A stretch of DNA of 6,287 bases from Acidobacteriota bacterium (GTDB lineage Bacteria; Acidobacteriota; Terriglobia; Bryobacterales; Bryobacteraceae), in contig JAPKYY010000718.1 in assembly GCA_026394095.1 (NCBI GenBank), forward strand, positions 1 to 6,287. The letters run 5' to 3'. The notes beneath the pieces were generated by a model. That model saw nothing but the letters and a program-made list of their open reading frames with translations, did not search any database and was not told the DNA's origin. Both the position numbers and the translations under genes were made by a program. Shown here in pieces: positions 1 to 6,249 of this stretch (positions within the stretch are counted from its first letter, which is position 1; the number at the start of each line of letters is the position of its first letter).

Positions 1-1413
1 GGGATCCCGCTGCCTCCGGGATATACTCCGCCACCGCCGGCGCCGGCACCGGAAGTGAATGCCTCAGGCACTGCAGCGCCTCGCAGGCAGCGGCCGCTTC
101 CGCCTCCGAGCCCTGAGCGCTTTCGGGGTGTTCGCATTTTCGATATTTCAGACATCACCAAGCCGAAGCAGGTTGCCGCGGTGCAGAGTTGCCGTGGTTC
201 GCATACACACTCGTTGCTGGTAGACCCCAAAGACAAAGAGAATGTCTACGTCTATATTTCGGGGACAAGCCAGGTAAGACAGGGTGAAGAGATGGCGGGG
301 TGTTCGGCTGGGCAGCCGGACAAGGACCCGGAGACGGCGCTATTTCGGATCGACATCATCAAGGTGCCGCTGGCGCATCCGGAGCAGGCCAAGATTGTTT
401 CGAGCCCTCGTATCTTCACTGATACACAAACCGGTGCGCTCAATGGATTGAACAAGGGCGGCACTAGTGGTGAGGGGACACAGAAGATGTCTGAGACGAA
501 TCAATGCCACGACATCACGATCTTTGCTTCGGCTGGGCTTGCGGCAGGGGCTTGTTCGGGGAACGGGATTCTGCTCGATATCTCTAACCCGGTGAATCCG
601 GTTCGCATTGCGGCTGTGAGTGATCCGAATTATGCGTATTGGCACTCGGCTAACTTCAACAATGCCGGGACCAAGGTGTTGTTTACCGATGAGTGGGGTG
701 GCGGGGCGCAGCCGCGTTGCAGGGCAACCGATCCGATGAGCTGGGGGGCGGATGCTATTTTTACGCTCAGCGATCGTAAGTTGAAGCTGGCTTCTTATTA
801 CAAGATGCCGGCGCCGCAGACGGAGTTTGAGAACTGCGTGGCGCATAACGGGTCGATTGTGCCAGTGCCTGGCAGGGATATTCTGGTGCAGGCCTGGTAT
901 CAGGGCGGGATTTCGGTGGTGGATTTTACCGATGCGGCTCACCCGTTTGAGATCGCCTACTTTGACCGTGGGCCGGTAGATGGAAGCAAGCGGGCTATGG
1001 GCGGCCAGTGGTCGACTTACTGGTACAACGGTTATATCTATGGGGCGGAGATTGCGCGGGGGCTCGATGTGTTTCGGCTGGTGCCGAGCAAATTTCTGAC
1101 ACAGAACGAGATTGATGCGGCAAACCAGGTGCACTTTGATTATCTGAATGTGCAGAACCAGCCCAAGGTGGAATGGCCTTCGAATCTGATCGTGGCTCGG
1201 GCTTATGTGGATCAACTGGCGCGGGGGAAGGCATTGCCGGTGAAGACGCTGAAGGCATTGAGTACTGCGATTGGGACATCGACCCAAGGCGGGCAGCCGG
1301 GGAAGTTCCAGAGTCTGGCGACTGAGCTTCAGAAGATTGCGCCGAGTGTCCAGAATGCTGCCGACAAGGACAGGATTGTTGCGCTGGCGGAGATCCTGAA
1401 CCGGCAGAAGTAG
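1..1413 (+). CDS. LVIVD-repeat beta-propeller secreted protein, 5' end outside window
   Basis: The reading frame is open from base 1 to the TAG at 1411-1413, giving 470 visible residues. A GTG at 55 could be called as a start, but residues before it (GIPLPPGYTPPPPAPAPE) continue the frame and the protein begins mid-repeat, so the true start lies upstream. At least three repeats carry the family pattern of a strand ending in D-(I/F)-(S/T)-(D/N): GVRIFDISDITKP (25-37 from the GTG), GILLDISNPVNP (171-182) and GGISVVDFTDAAHP (284-297). Conserved-looking polar segments are SHTHS (49-53), CHDI (151-154) and YWHSANF (195-201). Six cysteines fit an exported protein with disulfides. A helical tail follows (about 347-452; FLTQNEIDAA, VARAYVDQLARGK). 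A Pro-rich stretch precedes the first visible repeat. The biochemical role is unknown; LVIVD propellers are usually extracytoplasmic. The enolase-family gene follows after 31 bases. Confidence 0.85.
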   Translation, partial: GIPLPPGYTPPPPAPAPEVNASGTAAPRRQRPLPPPSPERFRGVRIFDISDITKPKQVAAVQSCRGSHTHSLLVDPKDKENVYVYISGTSQVRQGEEMAGCSAGQPDKDPETALFRIDIIKVPLAHPEQAKIVSSPRIFTDTQTGALNGLNKGGTSGEGTQKMSETNQCHDITIFASAGLAAGACSGNGILLDISNPVNPVRIAAVSDPNYAYWHSANFNNAGTKVLFTDEWGGGAQPRCRATDPMSWGADAIFTLSDRKLKLASYYKMPAPQTEFENCVAHNGSIVPVPGRDILVQAWYQGGISVVDFTDAAHPFEIAYFDRGPVDGSKRAMGGQWSTYWYNGYIYGAEIARGLDVFRLVPSKFLTQNEIDAANQVHFDYLNVQNQPKVEWPSNLIVARAYVDQLARGKALPVKTLKALSTAIGTSTQGGQPGKFQSLATELQKIAPSVQNAADKDRIVALAEILNRQK

Positions 1414-1444
1414 TTTCTGCTGATTTGTGATAGAGATATAGGCC

Positions 1445-2710
1445 ATGCGCCGCCGCGAGCTTCTGAAATCCCTCTGGGCCGCTCCTTTGCTGACACCTTC
1501 AGCCAAGGGGCTGCCGCCGCTGACGATCAAAGATGTGAAGGTGATTACGACCAGCGCCGGCCGCAACTACCGCTGGATCTTTATCAAGATCATCACGAGC
1601 GAGCCAGGCCTTTACGGGATTGGTTCGGCCACGAATCACTTCCAGCCACATGCTGTGATTGCGGCGATTGAGAAGCATCTTGCGCCGTGGCTGATCGGAA
1701 AGAATCCCGAGCAGATTGAGGACTTGTGGCAGAGCGGGCACTTGCGTACGTACTGGCGCAATGGACCGGTGAACAACAACGTGCTGAGCGGCATGGATAT
1801 GGCGCTGTGGGATATCAAGGGCAAGCGGGCGGGGATGCCGGTTTATGAATTGCTGGGCGGCAAGGTGCGGGAGGCAGTGCCTTGCTATGACCACATCAGT
1901 GGGAATTCTCGCGAGGCGATTGTTGAGAACGTGCAGAAGTCGCAGGCGAAGGGGTTCCGGCATATCCGGGTACAGATGGGGGCTTATGGCGGTGGGGGAT
2001 TTATCGACAACGGCAAGGGCGGCAAGGCTTTCGACGAGGATGTTTATATGGAGACCATCCCGGCGCTTTTTGAATATGTGCGCTCGAAGGTGGGTTTCAC
2101 ACCGAAGCTTTGCCATGACGTACACAGCCACCTGAGCGGGATCAATGCGGTGGAGTTTTCGCGCCGGATGCAGCCTCACCAGATGTTCTTTATCGAGGAT
2201 GTGCTCTCGCCCGAGCAACTGGGCTGGTACAAGCAGATCAGGCAGATTGCGACTACGCCTCAGGCGGTGGGCGAATTGTTTACACACCCGTTTGAGTATC
2301 TGCCGCTGGTGCAGGACAGGCTGATCGACTTTGTGCGGTGCCGCGTTTCGTCGATTGGAGGGATTACGCCGGCCAAGAAGCTGGCGACGTTTTGTGAGCC
2401 TTATGGGGTGCGGACGGCATTTCAGGAGGGCGGGGAAAACGACCCTGTGAATCAACTTGCCGCGTATCACGTTGATATTTCGCATCCTGCCTTTGGCATT
2501 CAGGAAGAGAACAATTTCCCGGATGTGGCTCGGGAGATAGTGACAGGGGCGGCTCAAATTCGAAATGGCTATCTCTACAGCAATGGGAAGCCGGGGCTGG
2601 GGATGGATGTGAACGAAGCGCTGGCGGCAAAGTACCCGATTGCAGCGGCTGGGCGGGGCTATGAATATCCGCTCGACCGGACGATGGATGGGACGGTGGT
2701 TAAGCCGTAG
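1445..2710 (+). CDS. Tat-exported mannonate dehydratase-like (ManD/RspA branch) enolase-superfamily protein
   Basis: This is a 421-residue protein. Its N-terminus MRRRELLKSLWAAPLLTP matches a twin-arginine signal (RR-x-L-L-K, then a short hydrophobic run), so it is probably exported folded. The mature part shows the enolase N-terminal capping domain (about 27-145; GMDMALWDIKGKRAGMPVYE, LLGGK) and the barrel. Expected metal ligands are present: D225 in HDVH, E251 in FIED and E277 in VGEL; H227, R298 and E354 (FGIQE) are also kept. Aligned from memory to characterised D-mannonate dehydratases, the catalytic loop after R175 is about 13 residues shorter. The Tyr159 position holds Ile187, and the His312 position holds Gln327 (TAFQEGGENDP). 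Acid-sugar dehydration is therefore plausible, but mannonate as substrate is doubtful. The ATG at 1445 is chosen because it starts the Tat motif; only a weak AGG lies upstream. Likely co-transcribed with the preceding LVIVD gene. Confidence 0.88.
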   Translation: MRRRELLKSLWAAPLLTPSAKGLPPLTIKDVKVITTSAGRNYRWIFIKIITSEPGLYGIGSATNHFQPHAVIAAIEKHLAPWLIGKNPEQIEDLWQSGHLRTYWRNGPVNNNVLSGMDMALWDIKGKRAGMPVYELLGGKVREAVPCYDHISGNSREAIVENVQKSQAKGFRHIRVQMGAYGGGGFIDNGKGGKAFDEDVYMETIPALFEYVRSKVGFTPKLCHDVHSHLSGINAVEFSRRMQPHQMFFIEDVLSPEQLGWYKQIRQIATTPQAVGELFTHPFEYLPLVQDRLIDFVRCRVSSIGGITPAKKLATFCEPYGVRTAFQEGGENDPVNQLAAYHVDISHPAFGIQEENNFPDVAREIVTGAAQIRNGYLYSNGKPGLGMDVNEALAAKYPIAAAGRGYEYPLDRTMDGTVVKP

Positions 2711-2754
2711 AGCATTGTGCAATCGGTGCAGCTAAGTTGATAGTTTGACAGCTT

Positions 2755-3465
2755 ATGGAGAAACTAAAAATCCGGCAGCGCTGGATGAGCTTGCCCTGGG
2801 GTGTGATCACTCTGGTGATCTTTCTGGTGCTGCTGGTAGTTGGTGTCATCAGCGAGGTAAAGCACCCGGACGAGCGACCCAGTGTGCACCTGGTGATTCC
2901 GGCTTTTGCCCTTTATGGATATGTGGTTCTCGCGCTGCTGGTGAACTGGCGGACTACGGTGGTTCAACCAGATGGCCTAAGTGTGAGTGTATGGCCATTG
3001 TGGGTGCGGCCTCCCCGCAGCCTGGCTCGGGATGAAATCCGCCATTGTTTCTTTCGCAACGTTGCGATCTACGACGAAGGGACTCTGCTTGAGTCTTATT
3101 ACGCTGCCGGTGTCGAGGCTGTCGACGGACAGCAGATCGAATTCTCGGCTCCACACGACACGCTTGAGGCCGCGTTTGGGGCGGCAAATCAGATTGCTGA
3201 TGTGTTGAACCGGAAGCCGGGGCAAGAACGCATCGAGGTACGCGAAGTGGGGCAGATTCCGGAAAGGATGGAGATCATGTCCACCATCCTGCTGATGGTG
3301 TTTTGGCTGGCGCTTTTTCTTGCTGCGATTTTTCTGGGCGTGGTGTGGGAAAGCCGTATCTGGTTGCAGGGATCTCGCCGGCGACCTTGTAGACGACGGC
3401 GATATCACTGGCAATGGAAGATGAGACTTGCGATGCTTCAGAAACACGGAGGTTGGCGTCTTTGA
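2755..3465 (+). CDS. Small membrane protein of unknown function, possible PH-like domain; C-terminus probably abnormal
   Basis: A 236-residue product with predicted membrane segments at about 16-34 ([18 protein letters not shown]), 46-63 and 175-197 ([19 protein letters not shown]). Between the second and third lies a ~110-residue strand-rich domain ([33 protein letters not shown]). Two membrane spans followed by such a domain recall bacterial PH-like (DUF304-type) membrane proteins, but this is a weak shape-based guess. The ATG at 2755 lies 44 bases after the enolase gene and lacks a clear Shine-Dalgarno; the ATG at 2785 would also keep the first span. The last 191 bases overlap the 3' end of the chemotaxis receptor gene antisense. 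The Arg-rich tail after residue ~205 ([16 protein letters not shown]) is simply the antisense of the receptor's coiled-coil region, so it is probably not native. Expression and function are unknown. Confidence 0.6.
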   Translation: MEKLKIRQRWMSLPWGVITLVIFLVLLVVGVISEVKHPDERPSVHLVIPAFALYGYVVLALLVNWRTTVVQPDGLSVSVWPLWVRPPRSLARDEIRHCFFRNVAIYDEGTLLESYYAAGVEAVDGQQIEFSAPHDTLEAAFGAANQIADVLNRKPGQERIEVREVGQIPERMEIMSTILLMVFWLALFLAAIFLGVVWESRIWLQGSRRRPCRRRRYHWQWKMRLAMLQKHGGWRL

Positions 3466-4183
3466 CACCAATTGAGGCATCGCTGATGTTGGTAGCTATG
3501 CTTCTGGTGGATTGCTCCTGTTCTCTGATGGATAGAGTGATGGACTCGACGATGGAGTTTACTTCACTCATGACATCGGAAATTCGAGTGATTTCTGAGA
3601 TGCCGAGCGAAGCAGAATCCTGAACTCCGCTGATGCGAGCCTTGATGTCTTCTGTGGAACTGGCGGTTTGTTGAGCAAGAGCTTTGATTTCATTGGCGAC
3701 CACGGCAAAGCCCTTACCGGCGACACCGGCTCTGGCGGCTTCGATGGTGGCGTTGAGCGCCAGAAGGTTGGTTTGAGCGGAAATCTCGGTAATCGCCTCG
3801 GTTACTTTGCCAATCTCGCGAGCCGCGACGCCGAGTTGTTGCATCTGTTCGTTGATTCGCCTGGCCTGCTGGTTTGCTTCAGCAGTGATGGTGTTGGCTT
3901 TTTGAGAATTTTCGGCGATCTGGCTAATGGTGGCAGTCATGGCGCTGGTGGCCTCTGTCACGTAGGCCAAATTTGTGGTGGTTTGTTCCATGCTGGTGGC
4001 CACCATGACGACATTGCTGCTCATCTGCTCAGCCGCTGTAGCCACCAGTTGTGCCCGGTCTGAGGCACCGCTGGAACCCGTTTTCATTTCAGCCGATCTG
4101 TTGAGAAGATCTGTGGAGGATCCGGCAAGGGTTTGGATGCCTAACTTGACCTCAGAAAGCATGGCTCGAAGATTGACCGACAT
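3275..4183 (-). CDS. Methyl-accepting chemotaxis protein, cytoplasmic signalling half (split from sensor half)
   Basis: This 302-residue reading frame begins at the ATG at 4181-4183, directly after the TAA that ends the upstream half, in the same frame. Residues 1-10 ([10 protein letters not shown]) are the end of the HAMP second helix. Residues ~10-270 form the antiparallel coiled coil that controls CheA. The near-invariant hairpin tip is [20 protein letters not shown] (134-153), followed by [18 protein letters not shown]. The usual return helix is seen to [15 protein letters not shown] (256-270). Related receptors normally continue for about 30 more helical residues; here a Pro/Lys-rich tail ending GWWT follows, read antisense through the + strand membrane gene. 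No NWETF-type CheR/CheB tether is visible. With no membrane anchor, it could be a soluble signalling fragment if translation restarts at TAAATG; otherwise it is a dead remnant. No good ribosome site is seen; the nearest GGAG is ~23 bases upstream. Confidence 0.8.
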   Translation of the reverse strand: MSVNLRAMLSEVKLGIQTLAGSSTDLLNRSAEMKTGSSGASDRAQLVATAAEQMSSNVVMVATSMEQTTTNLAYVTEATSAMTATISQIAENSQKANTITAEANQQARRINEQMQQLGVAAREIGKVTEAITEISAQTNLLALNATIEAARAGVAGKGFAVVANEIKALAQQTASSTEDIKARISGVQDSASLGISEITRISDVMSEVNSIVESITLSIREQEQSTRSIATNISDASIGVKDANLRVSEASQVSSSIASDIAVVYKVAGEIPATRYGFPTPRPEKSQQEKAPAKTPSAGWWT

Positions 4184-4930
4184 TTACTGCATAGCTCTGG
4201 CCTGATCTCCAATTTCGTCTGAGCGCAGCAAAAAGGCGGGAGGCAAGTCTTGTGAGAAGTTTCCCTGAGCAATTGTTTTCAGGTGCGAGACGGTAGTTGC
4301 AAGCGGCTTACTGATCGAGGAGGAGATCCAGATGCCGCCACCGATCAGGATGAAAGAGGCAAGGCTTGCGGTAATGATCATGGTTAGCTTGCTGGAGCTG
4401 ATGTTTGAGACGGTCGCTTTCTGGGTGTTGAGTGCTGCGGCATCCATGGCGTCATCAAGCTTGCCCATGCCATCTTCGAGTTGAGCGAATAGGGTTTGAA
4501 ATTCTGGCAGCTTCTTCAAATAGGCTTGTCTATTGCTTTTGGCGAGAGTGGCAAGTTCTTTGGCGAGATTGCCGTATTGCACCAGCTGCGGCTTTAAGGC
4601 GAGCATGCTTGCGTGGATATCGTCTGCCAGCGGGAGCTGCAAGTTTTTATCGAACATCTTCTCGATGGTGGCGACGTGAGTTTCAAGATCTGAATCCAGC
4701 GCAGACCAATCGCTGGAGCTTGTGGCAAGAGAGGCTGCGTGAACATCTGCCCTCAGGGCGTCGTGCATCATGTCGGCACGGATCTGGTTGGCGAGGGCGC
4801 TGGCTGTGGCCATCATTGCACTTTTTTCAGGGTCGACCTCGCTCAATGCAAAGAAACTCATCGATGTTGTCAGAAGAAGGGGAAGAAAGCTTGCGGCCCC
4901 AAAGATCAGCAATTTCTGCCGAATAGTCAT
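4184..4930 (-). CDS. Methyl-accepting chemotaxis protein, membrane sensor plus HAMP half (split by in-frame stop)
   Basis: A 248-residue product with a short positive N-terminus (MTIRQK) and a first membrane span at about 7-28 (LLIFGAASFLPLLLTTSMSF). A mostly helical periplasmic region (~31-181) looks like a four-helix-bundle sensor. The second span is at about 182-203 (LTMIITASLASFILIGGGIW), and HAMP begins at ISKPL. HAMP runs through the conserved DEIG (238-241) to RAMQ, then stops at TAA (4184-4186). The next codons continue the HAMP pattern as MSVNL, so one codon, possibly CAA or GAA, has become a stop. The ligand cannot be told from sequence. The gene is preceded by a sigma-28-type promoter so close that the mRNA would be almost leaderless. 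The ATG at 4930 is favoured because the next Met lies inside the first membrane span. Alone, this half would bind a signal but could not reach CheA. Confidence 0.8.
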   Translation of the reverse strand: MTIRQKLLIFGAASFLPLLLTTSMSFFALSEVDPEKSAMMATASALANQIRADMMHDALRADVHAASLATSSSDWSALDSDLETHVATIEKMFDKNLQLPLADDIHASMLALKPQLVQYGNLAKELATLAKSNRQAYLKKLPEFQTLFAQLEDGMGKLDDAMDAAALNTQKATVSNISSSKLTMIITASLASFILIGGGIWISSSISKPLATTVSHLKTIAQGNFSQDLPPAFLLRSDEIGDQARAMQ

Positions 4931-4939
4931 GTTCTGGGC

Positions 4940-4966
4940 TTATCGGCGAAATATCAAATGGTTTGA
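4940..4966 (-). promoter_or_regulatory. Sigma-28 (FliA) flagellar/chemotaxis promoter for the receptor gene
   Basis: Reading the - strand, TCAA (4966-4963) is followed by exactly 15 bases and then GCCGATAA (4947-4940). The established FliA consensus is TAAA-N15-GCCGATAA, so the -10 element is perfect, the spacing is exact and the -35 core matches 3 of 4. It sits directly upstream of a chemotaxis receptor, the expected kind of target. The predicted start of transcription, about 6-7 bases past GCCGATAA, falls near 4933-4934, only 3-4 bases before the ATG at 4930. The mRNA would therefore be nearly leaderless. Confidence 0.75.
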
Positions 4967-5017
4967 CAGACAAAACCGGGAATTGAAGATTGTCGTTTTG
5001 GGGCAGGGAGGGACTTT

Positions 5018-5043
5018 AGAGGCTGTGTGGAGAGGCTGTGTGG
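5018..5043. repeat. Perfect 13-bp tandem duplication
   Basis: The unit AGAGGCTGTGTGG occurs at 5018-5030 and again, without mismatch or gap, at 5031-5043. It lies in the short gap between the tRNA-Leu 3' end and the receptor promoter. It may be a replication-slippage product; no function is suggested by the sequence. Confidence 0.9.
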
Positions 5044-5045
5044 GG

Positions 5046-5057
5046 AAAAAGAAAAAG
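5046..5057 (-). terminator. Pyrimidine/T-rich tract just after tRNA-Leu
   Basis: On the - strand the tRNA CCA is followed at once by CTTTTTCTTTTT. Such a T-rich tract could help end tRNA transcription or mark the 3' trailer for processing. No separate GC-rich hairpin precedes it other than the tRNA's own arms, so a classical intrinsic terminator is not proven. Confidence 0.3.
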
Positions 5058-5142
5058 TGGTGCGGTCGTCCGGGGTCGAACCGGAATGAGTTGCCTCGCT
5101 GGTACCTAAAACCAGTGCGTCTGCCAATTCCGCCACGACCGC
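5058..5142 (-). tRNA. tRNA-Leu (anticodon UAG), CCA encoded
   Basis: The - strand folds as a class II tRNA of 85 bases including CCA. The acceptor stem GCGGTCG (5142-5136) pairs with CGACCGC (5068-5062). The anticodon stem CTGGT (5115-5111) pairs with ACCAG (5103-5099) around the loop TTTAGGT; the anticodon TAG is at 5108-5106 and reads CUA leucine codons. A long variable arm (GAG GCAA CTC) identifies the Leu/Ser/Tyr class. The T arm TCCGG-TTCGACC-CCGGA is perfect. The discriminator is A, as expected for leucine, and the CCA tail (5060-5058) is in the DNA. The tRNA starts 22 bases after the stop of the zinc-finger protein gene on the same strand. It looks fully functional. Confidence 0.97.
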
Positions 5143-5151
5143 AATGTCTTT

Positions 5152-5157
5152 ATGATA
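5152..5157 (-). promoter_or_regulatory. Possible -10 element for tRNA-Leu
   Basis: TATCAT on the - strand matches TATAAT in 5 of 6 bases and ends 9 bases before the tRNA 5' end, a suitable distance for a 2-3 base leader. No convincing -35 hexamer is found at 16-18 bases (closest ACGTCA), so transcription from the upstream gene's promoter is an alternative. Confidence 0.35.
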
Positions 5158-5173
5158 ACCGAGCTTAGTCGGT
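5158..5173 (-). other. Small hairpin spanning the zinc-finger gene stop codon
   Basis: ACCGA (5173-5169) and TCGGT (5162-5158) on the - strand are perfect complements around a 6-base loop that contains the TAA stop. The 5-bp stem is not followed by a T-run, so it is not an intrinsic terminator. It lies just upstream of the TATCAT element. Confidence 0.4.
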
Positions 5174-6142
5174 AATGACGTAGAGATTTGCGGGGCTGAC
5201 GAAGAAGCCCATGGCGAAGAGGCGGCCGAAGATGCCTTCACGCTCTTCGCGGACGTCGACCCAGTGGATCGAAGAGGATTCACCTTTGTCGGCGAAGAAG
5301 CCTACGCCGCCACGCTTGAGCTTGCTGTCGGTCCAGGCGTCGACGATCTGGCCGTTGACTCTGGTGACAAAGTGATCGCCACGGACGCTCATTTGGACGT
5401 GGTAGAGGGTGTCTGGACGAACCGATAGGGGAAGAGGCAGGCGCTGACGATCACGCTCGGAGCCGTTGACTACTGCGTAGCGGACGATGTCTGCAACTGG
5501 GAGGGAACCATTTTTGCGTACTACGATTTTGGTGGCGTAGTAGTTGCGGAGATCTGGAGCGCGGAAGGCCCAGCTCATGGCGCTTTTGTCGATCTGGCCT
5601 TCAAACTCCATGCGGTAATCTGCGAGCTTGACTGAAGGCTTCCAGATTTTCAGACTTGAGGGGCGCATGCGACCGTTGTCACTGTCCCATTCTGAAGCTC
5701 TTCCGCCGAGCCAGCCCTTGACGCCCTGGCTGAAGTCTTCGTGAATCTTGACTGGACTATCAGCAGGAATGATGCCTTTGAGATATTCATTTGCCTGAGC
5801 AAGGATTGGATTGCTCTTGGCAAATTCGCCGGATAAGGACATGGCCTTGGGGCCGAGGTTCTTGGGCCCGGTGTTGCCGGTGGCGGCAGAAAAGGCGAGC
5901 ACGCCGATCATGATGGTGGACAGGACGACAATGATTTGAGCCTGAAGCTTGGAGCCTTTTTGCTTCTTTCTCTTCTCATCCTGGACTAATTCATACAGAT
6001 CTTCATCGCCGTAGATGAGACTTTCCCTCGCGTTGCGAGCGCTGATGGCCCGACCGCGACGGCGATGTTCTTCGTTGCAGAATTCCCGGTCAGAGAGCCC
6101 GCGCCAGAAGCCGATTTTACCTTTGCAGTAACCGCATCGCAT
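5165..6142 (-). CDS. Zinc-finger, single-pass membrane protein with LamG-like C-terminal domain
   Basis: A 325-residue protein starting MRCGYCKGKIGFWRGLSD. Residues C3, C6, C22 and H26 (C-x2-C-x15-C-x3-H) form a likely cytoplasmic zinc-binding motif. A charged linker (about 27-66; VQDEKRKKQKGSK) leads to one membrane span at 69-87 (QIIVVLSTIMIGVLAFSAAT). The outer part (about 133-298) looks like a concanavalin/LamG-type beta sandwich: DFSQGVKGWLGG, YRMEFEGQID, YYATKIVVRKNG, HFVTRVNGQIVDAWTD and GGVGFFADKG appear in the usual order of such folds. This suggests carbohydrate or cell-wall contact outside and a zinc-bound module inside; the actual role is unknown. The ATG at 6142 is preferred over the upstream in-frame ATG at 6190 because the zinc motif follows it directly and an AAAGAA lies 7 bases upstream. 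The stop is 22 bases before tRNA-Leu. Confidence 0.75.
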   Translation of the reverse strand: MRCGYCKGKIGFWRGLSDREFCNEEHRRRGRAISARNARESLIYGDEDLYELVQDEKRKKQKGSKLQAQIIVVLSTIMIGVLAFSAATGNTGPKNLGPKAMSLSGEFAKSNPILAQANEYLKGIIPADSPVKIHEDFSQGVKGWLGGRASEWDSDNGRMRPSSLKIWKPSVKLADYRMEFEGQIDKSAMSWAFRAPDLRNYYATKIVVRKNGSLPVADIVRYAVVNGSERDRQRLPLPLSVRPDTLYHVQMSVRGDHFVTRVNGQIVDAWTDSKLKRGGVGFFADKGESSSIHWVDVREEREGIFGRLFAMGFFVSPANLYVITD

Positions 6143-6219
6143 GGATAGTTCTTTTATGCCCACAGTCAGAATACCTGTGAACGTCTTCACTTCCTAGTCA
6201 GTAGGTAGGGAAATAGTCC

Positions 6220-6249
6220 TTTATCAGGTTGTCACCTAGGATTTGTCTA
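6220..6249 (-). promoter_or_regulatory. Possible sigma-70 promoter for the zinc-finger/LamG-like gene
   Basis: On the - strand TAGACA (6249-6244, 5 of 6 to TTGACA), 18 bases, then GATAAA (6225-6220, 4 of 6 to TATAAT). This would give a leader of roughly 70 bases before the ATG at 6142. The match is modest and the interval overlaps the repeats described separately. Confidence 0.35.

Larger units (their letters stand above)
3275..4930 (-). pseudogene. Chemotaxis receptor gene interrupted in HAMP and truncated at 3' end
   Basis: Taken together, the two preceding reading frames make one receptor of about 551 codons in a single frame: TM1, four-helix sensor, TM2, HAMP, signalling coiled coil. The only interruption is the TAA at 4184-4186, between RAMQ and MSVNL, exactly where HAMP expects one variable residue. 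A one-base change restores sense (TAA to CAA or GAA), and nothing is inserted or lost. A second lesion is the missing final ~30 residues of the signalling helix, replaced by sequence belonging to the opposite-strand membrane gene. Two independent defects favour a decaying gene over a programmed split. A sequencing error could explain the stop but not the 3' end. Against decay, both halves otherwise keep a clean reading frame and all motifs, so inactivation would be recent. Confidence 0.6.

Noticed and set aside
340..1566. A 408-codon open frame on the - strand opposite the LVIVD gene
   Set aside because: Its translation is Arg/His/Pro-rich without domains, and it lies antisense to a clearly conserved coding frame; it is a codon-bias shadow.
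1499..2722. A 407-codon open frame on the - strand opposite the enolase gene
   Set aside because: Low-complexity Arg/His-rich translation, antisense to an unmistakable enolase-family protein.
2714..2723. Palindrome ATTGTGCAAT after the enolase stop as a terminator
   Set aside because: The loop would be only 2 bases, the stem is AT-rich and no T-run follows.
4184..4186. Programmed stop-codon readthrough or a Sec/Pyl codon
   Set aside because: The codon is TAA, which is neither the selenocysteine nor the pyrrolysine codon, and no recoding structure was recognised nearby.
5058..5142. tRNA-Leu as an integration site for a mobile element
   Set aside because: No integrase gene and no second copy of the tRNA 3' end is visible in the window.
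4770..5168. A 132-codon + strand frame running through the receptor start, its promoter and the tRNA
   Set aside because: It would have to encode protein across a complete antisense tRNA-Leu and shows no domain.
6143..6190. N-terminal extension of the zinc-finger protein from the ATG at 6190
   Set aside because: The extra 16 residues have no recognised motif, and the zinc site begins right after the ATG at 6142; kept only as an alternative.
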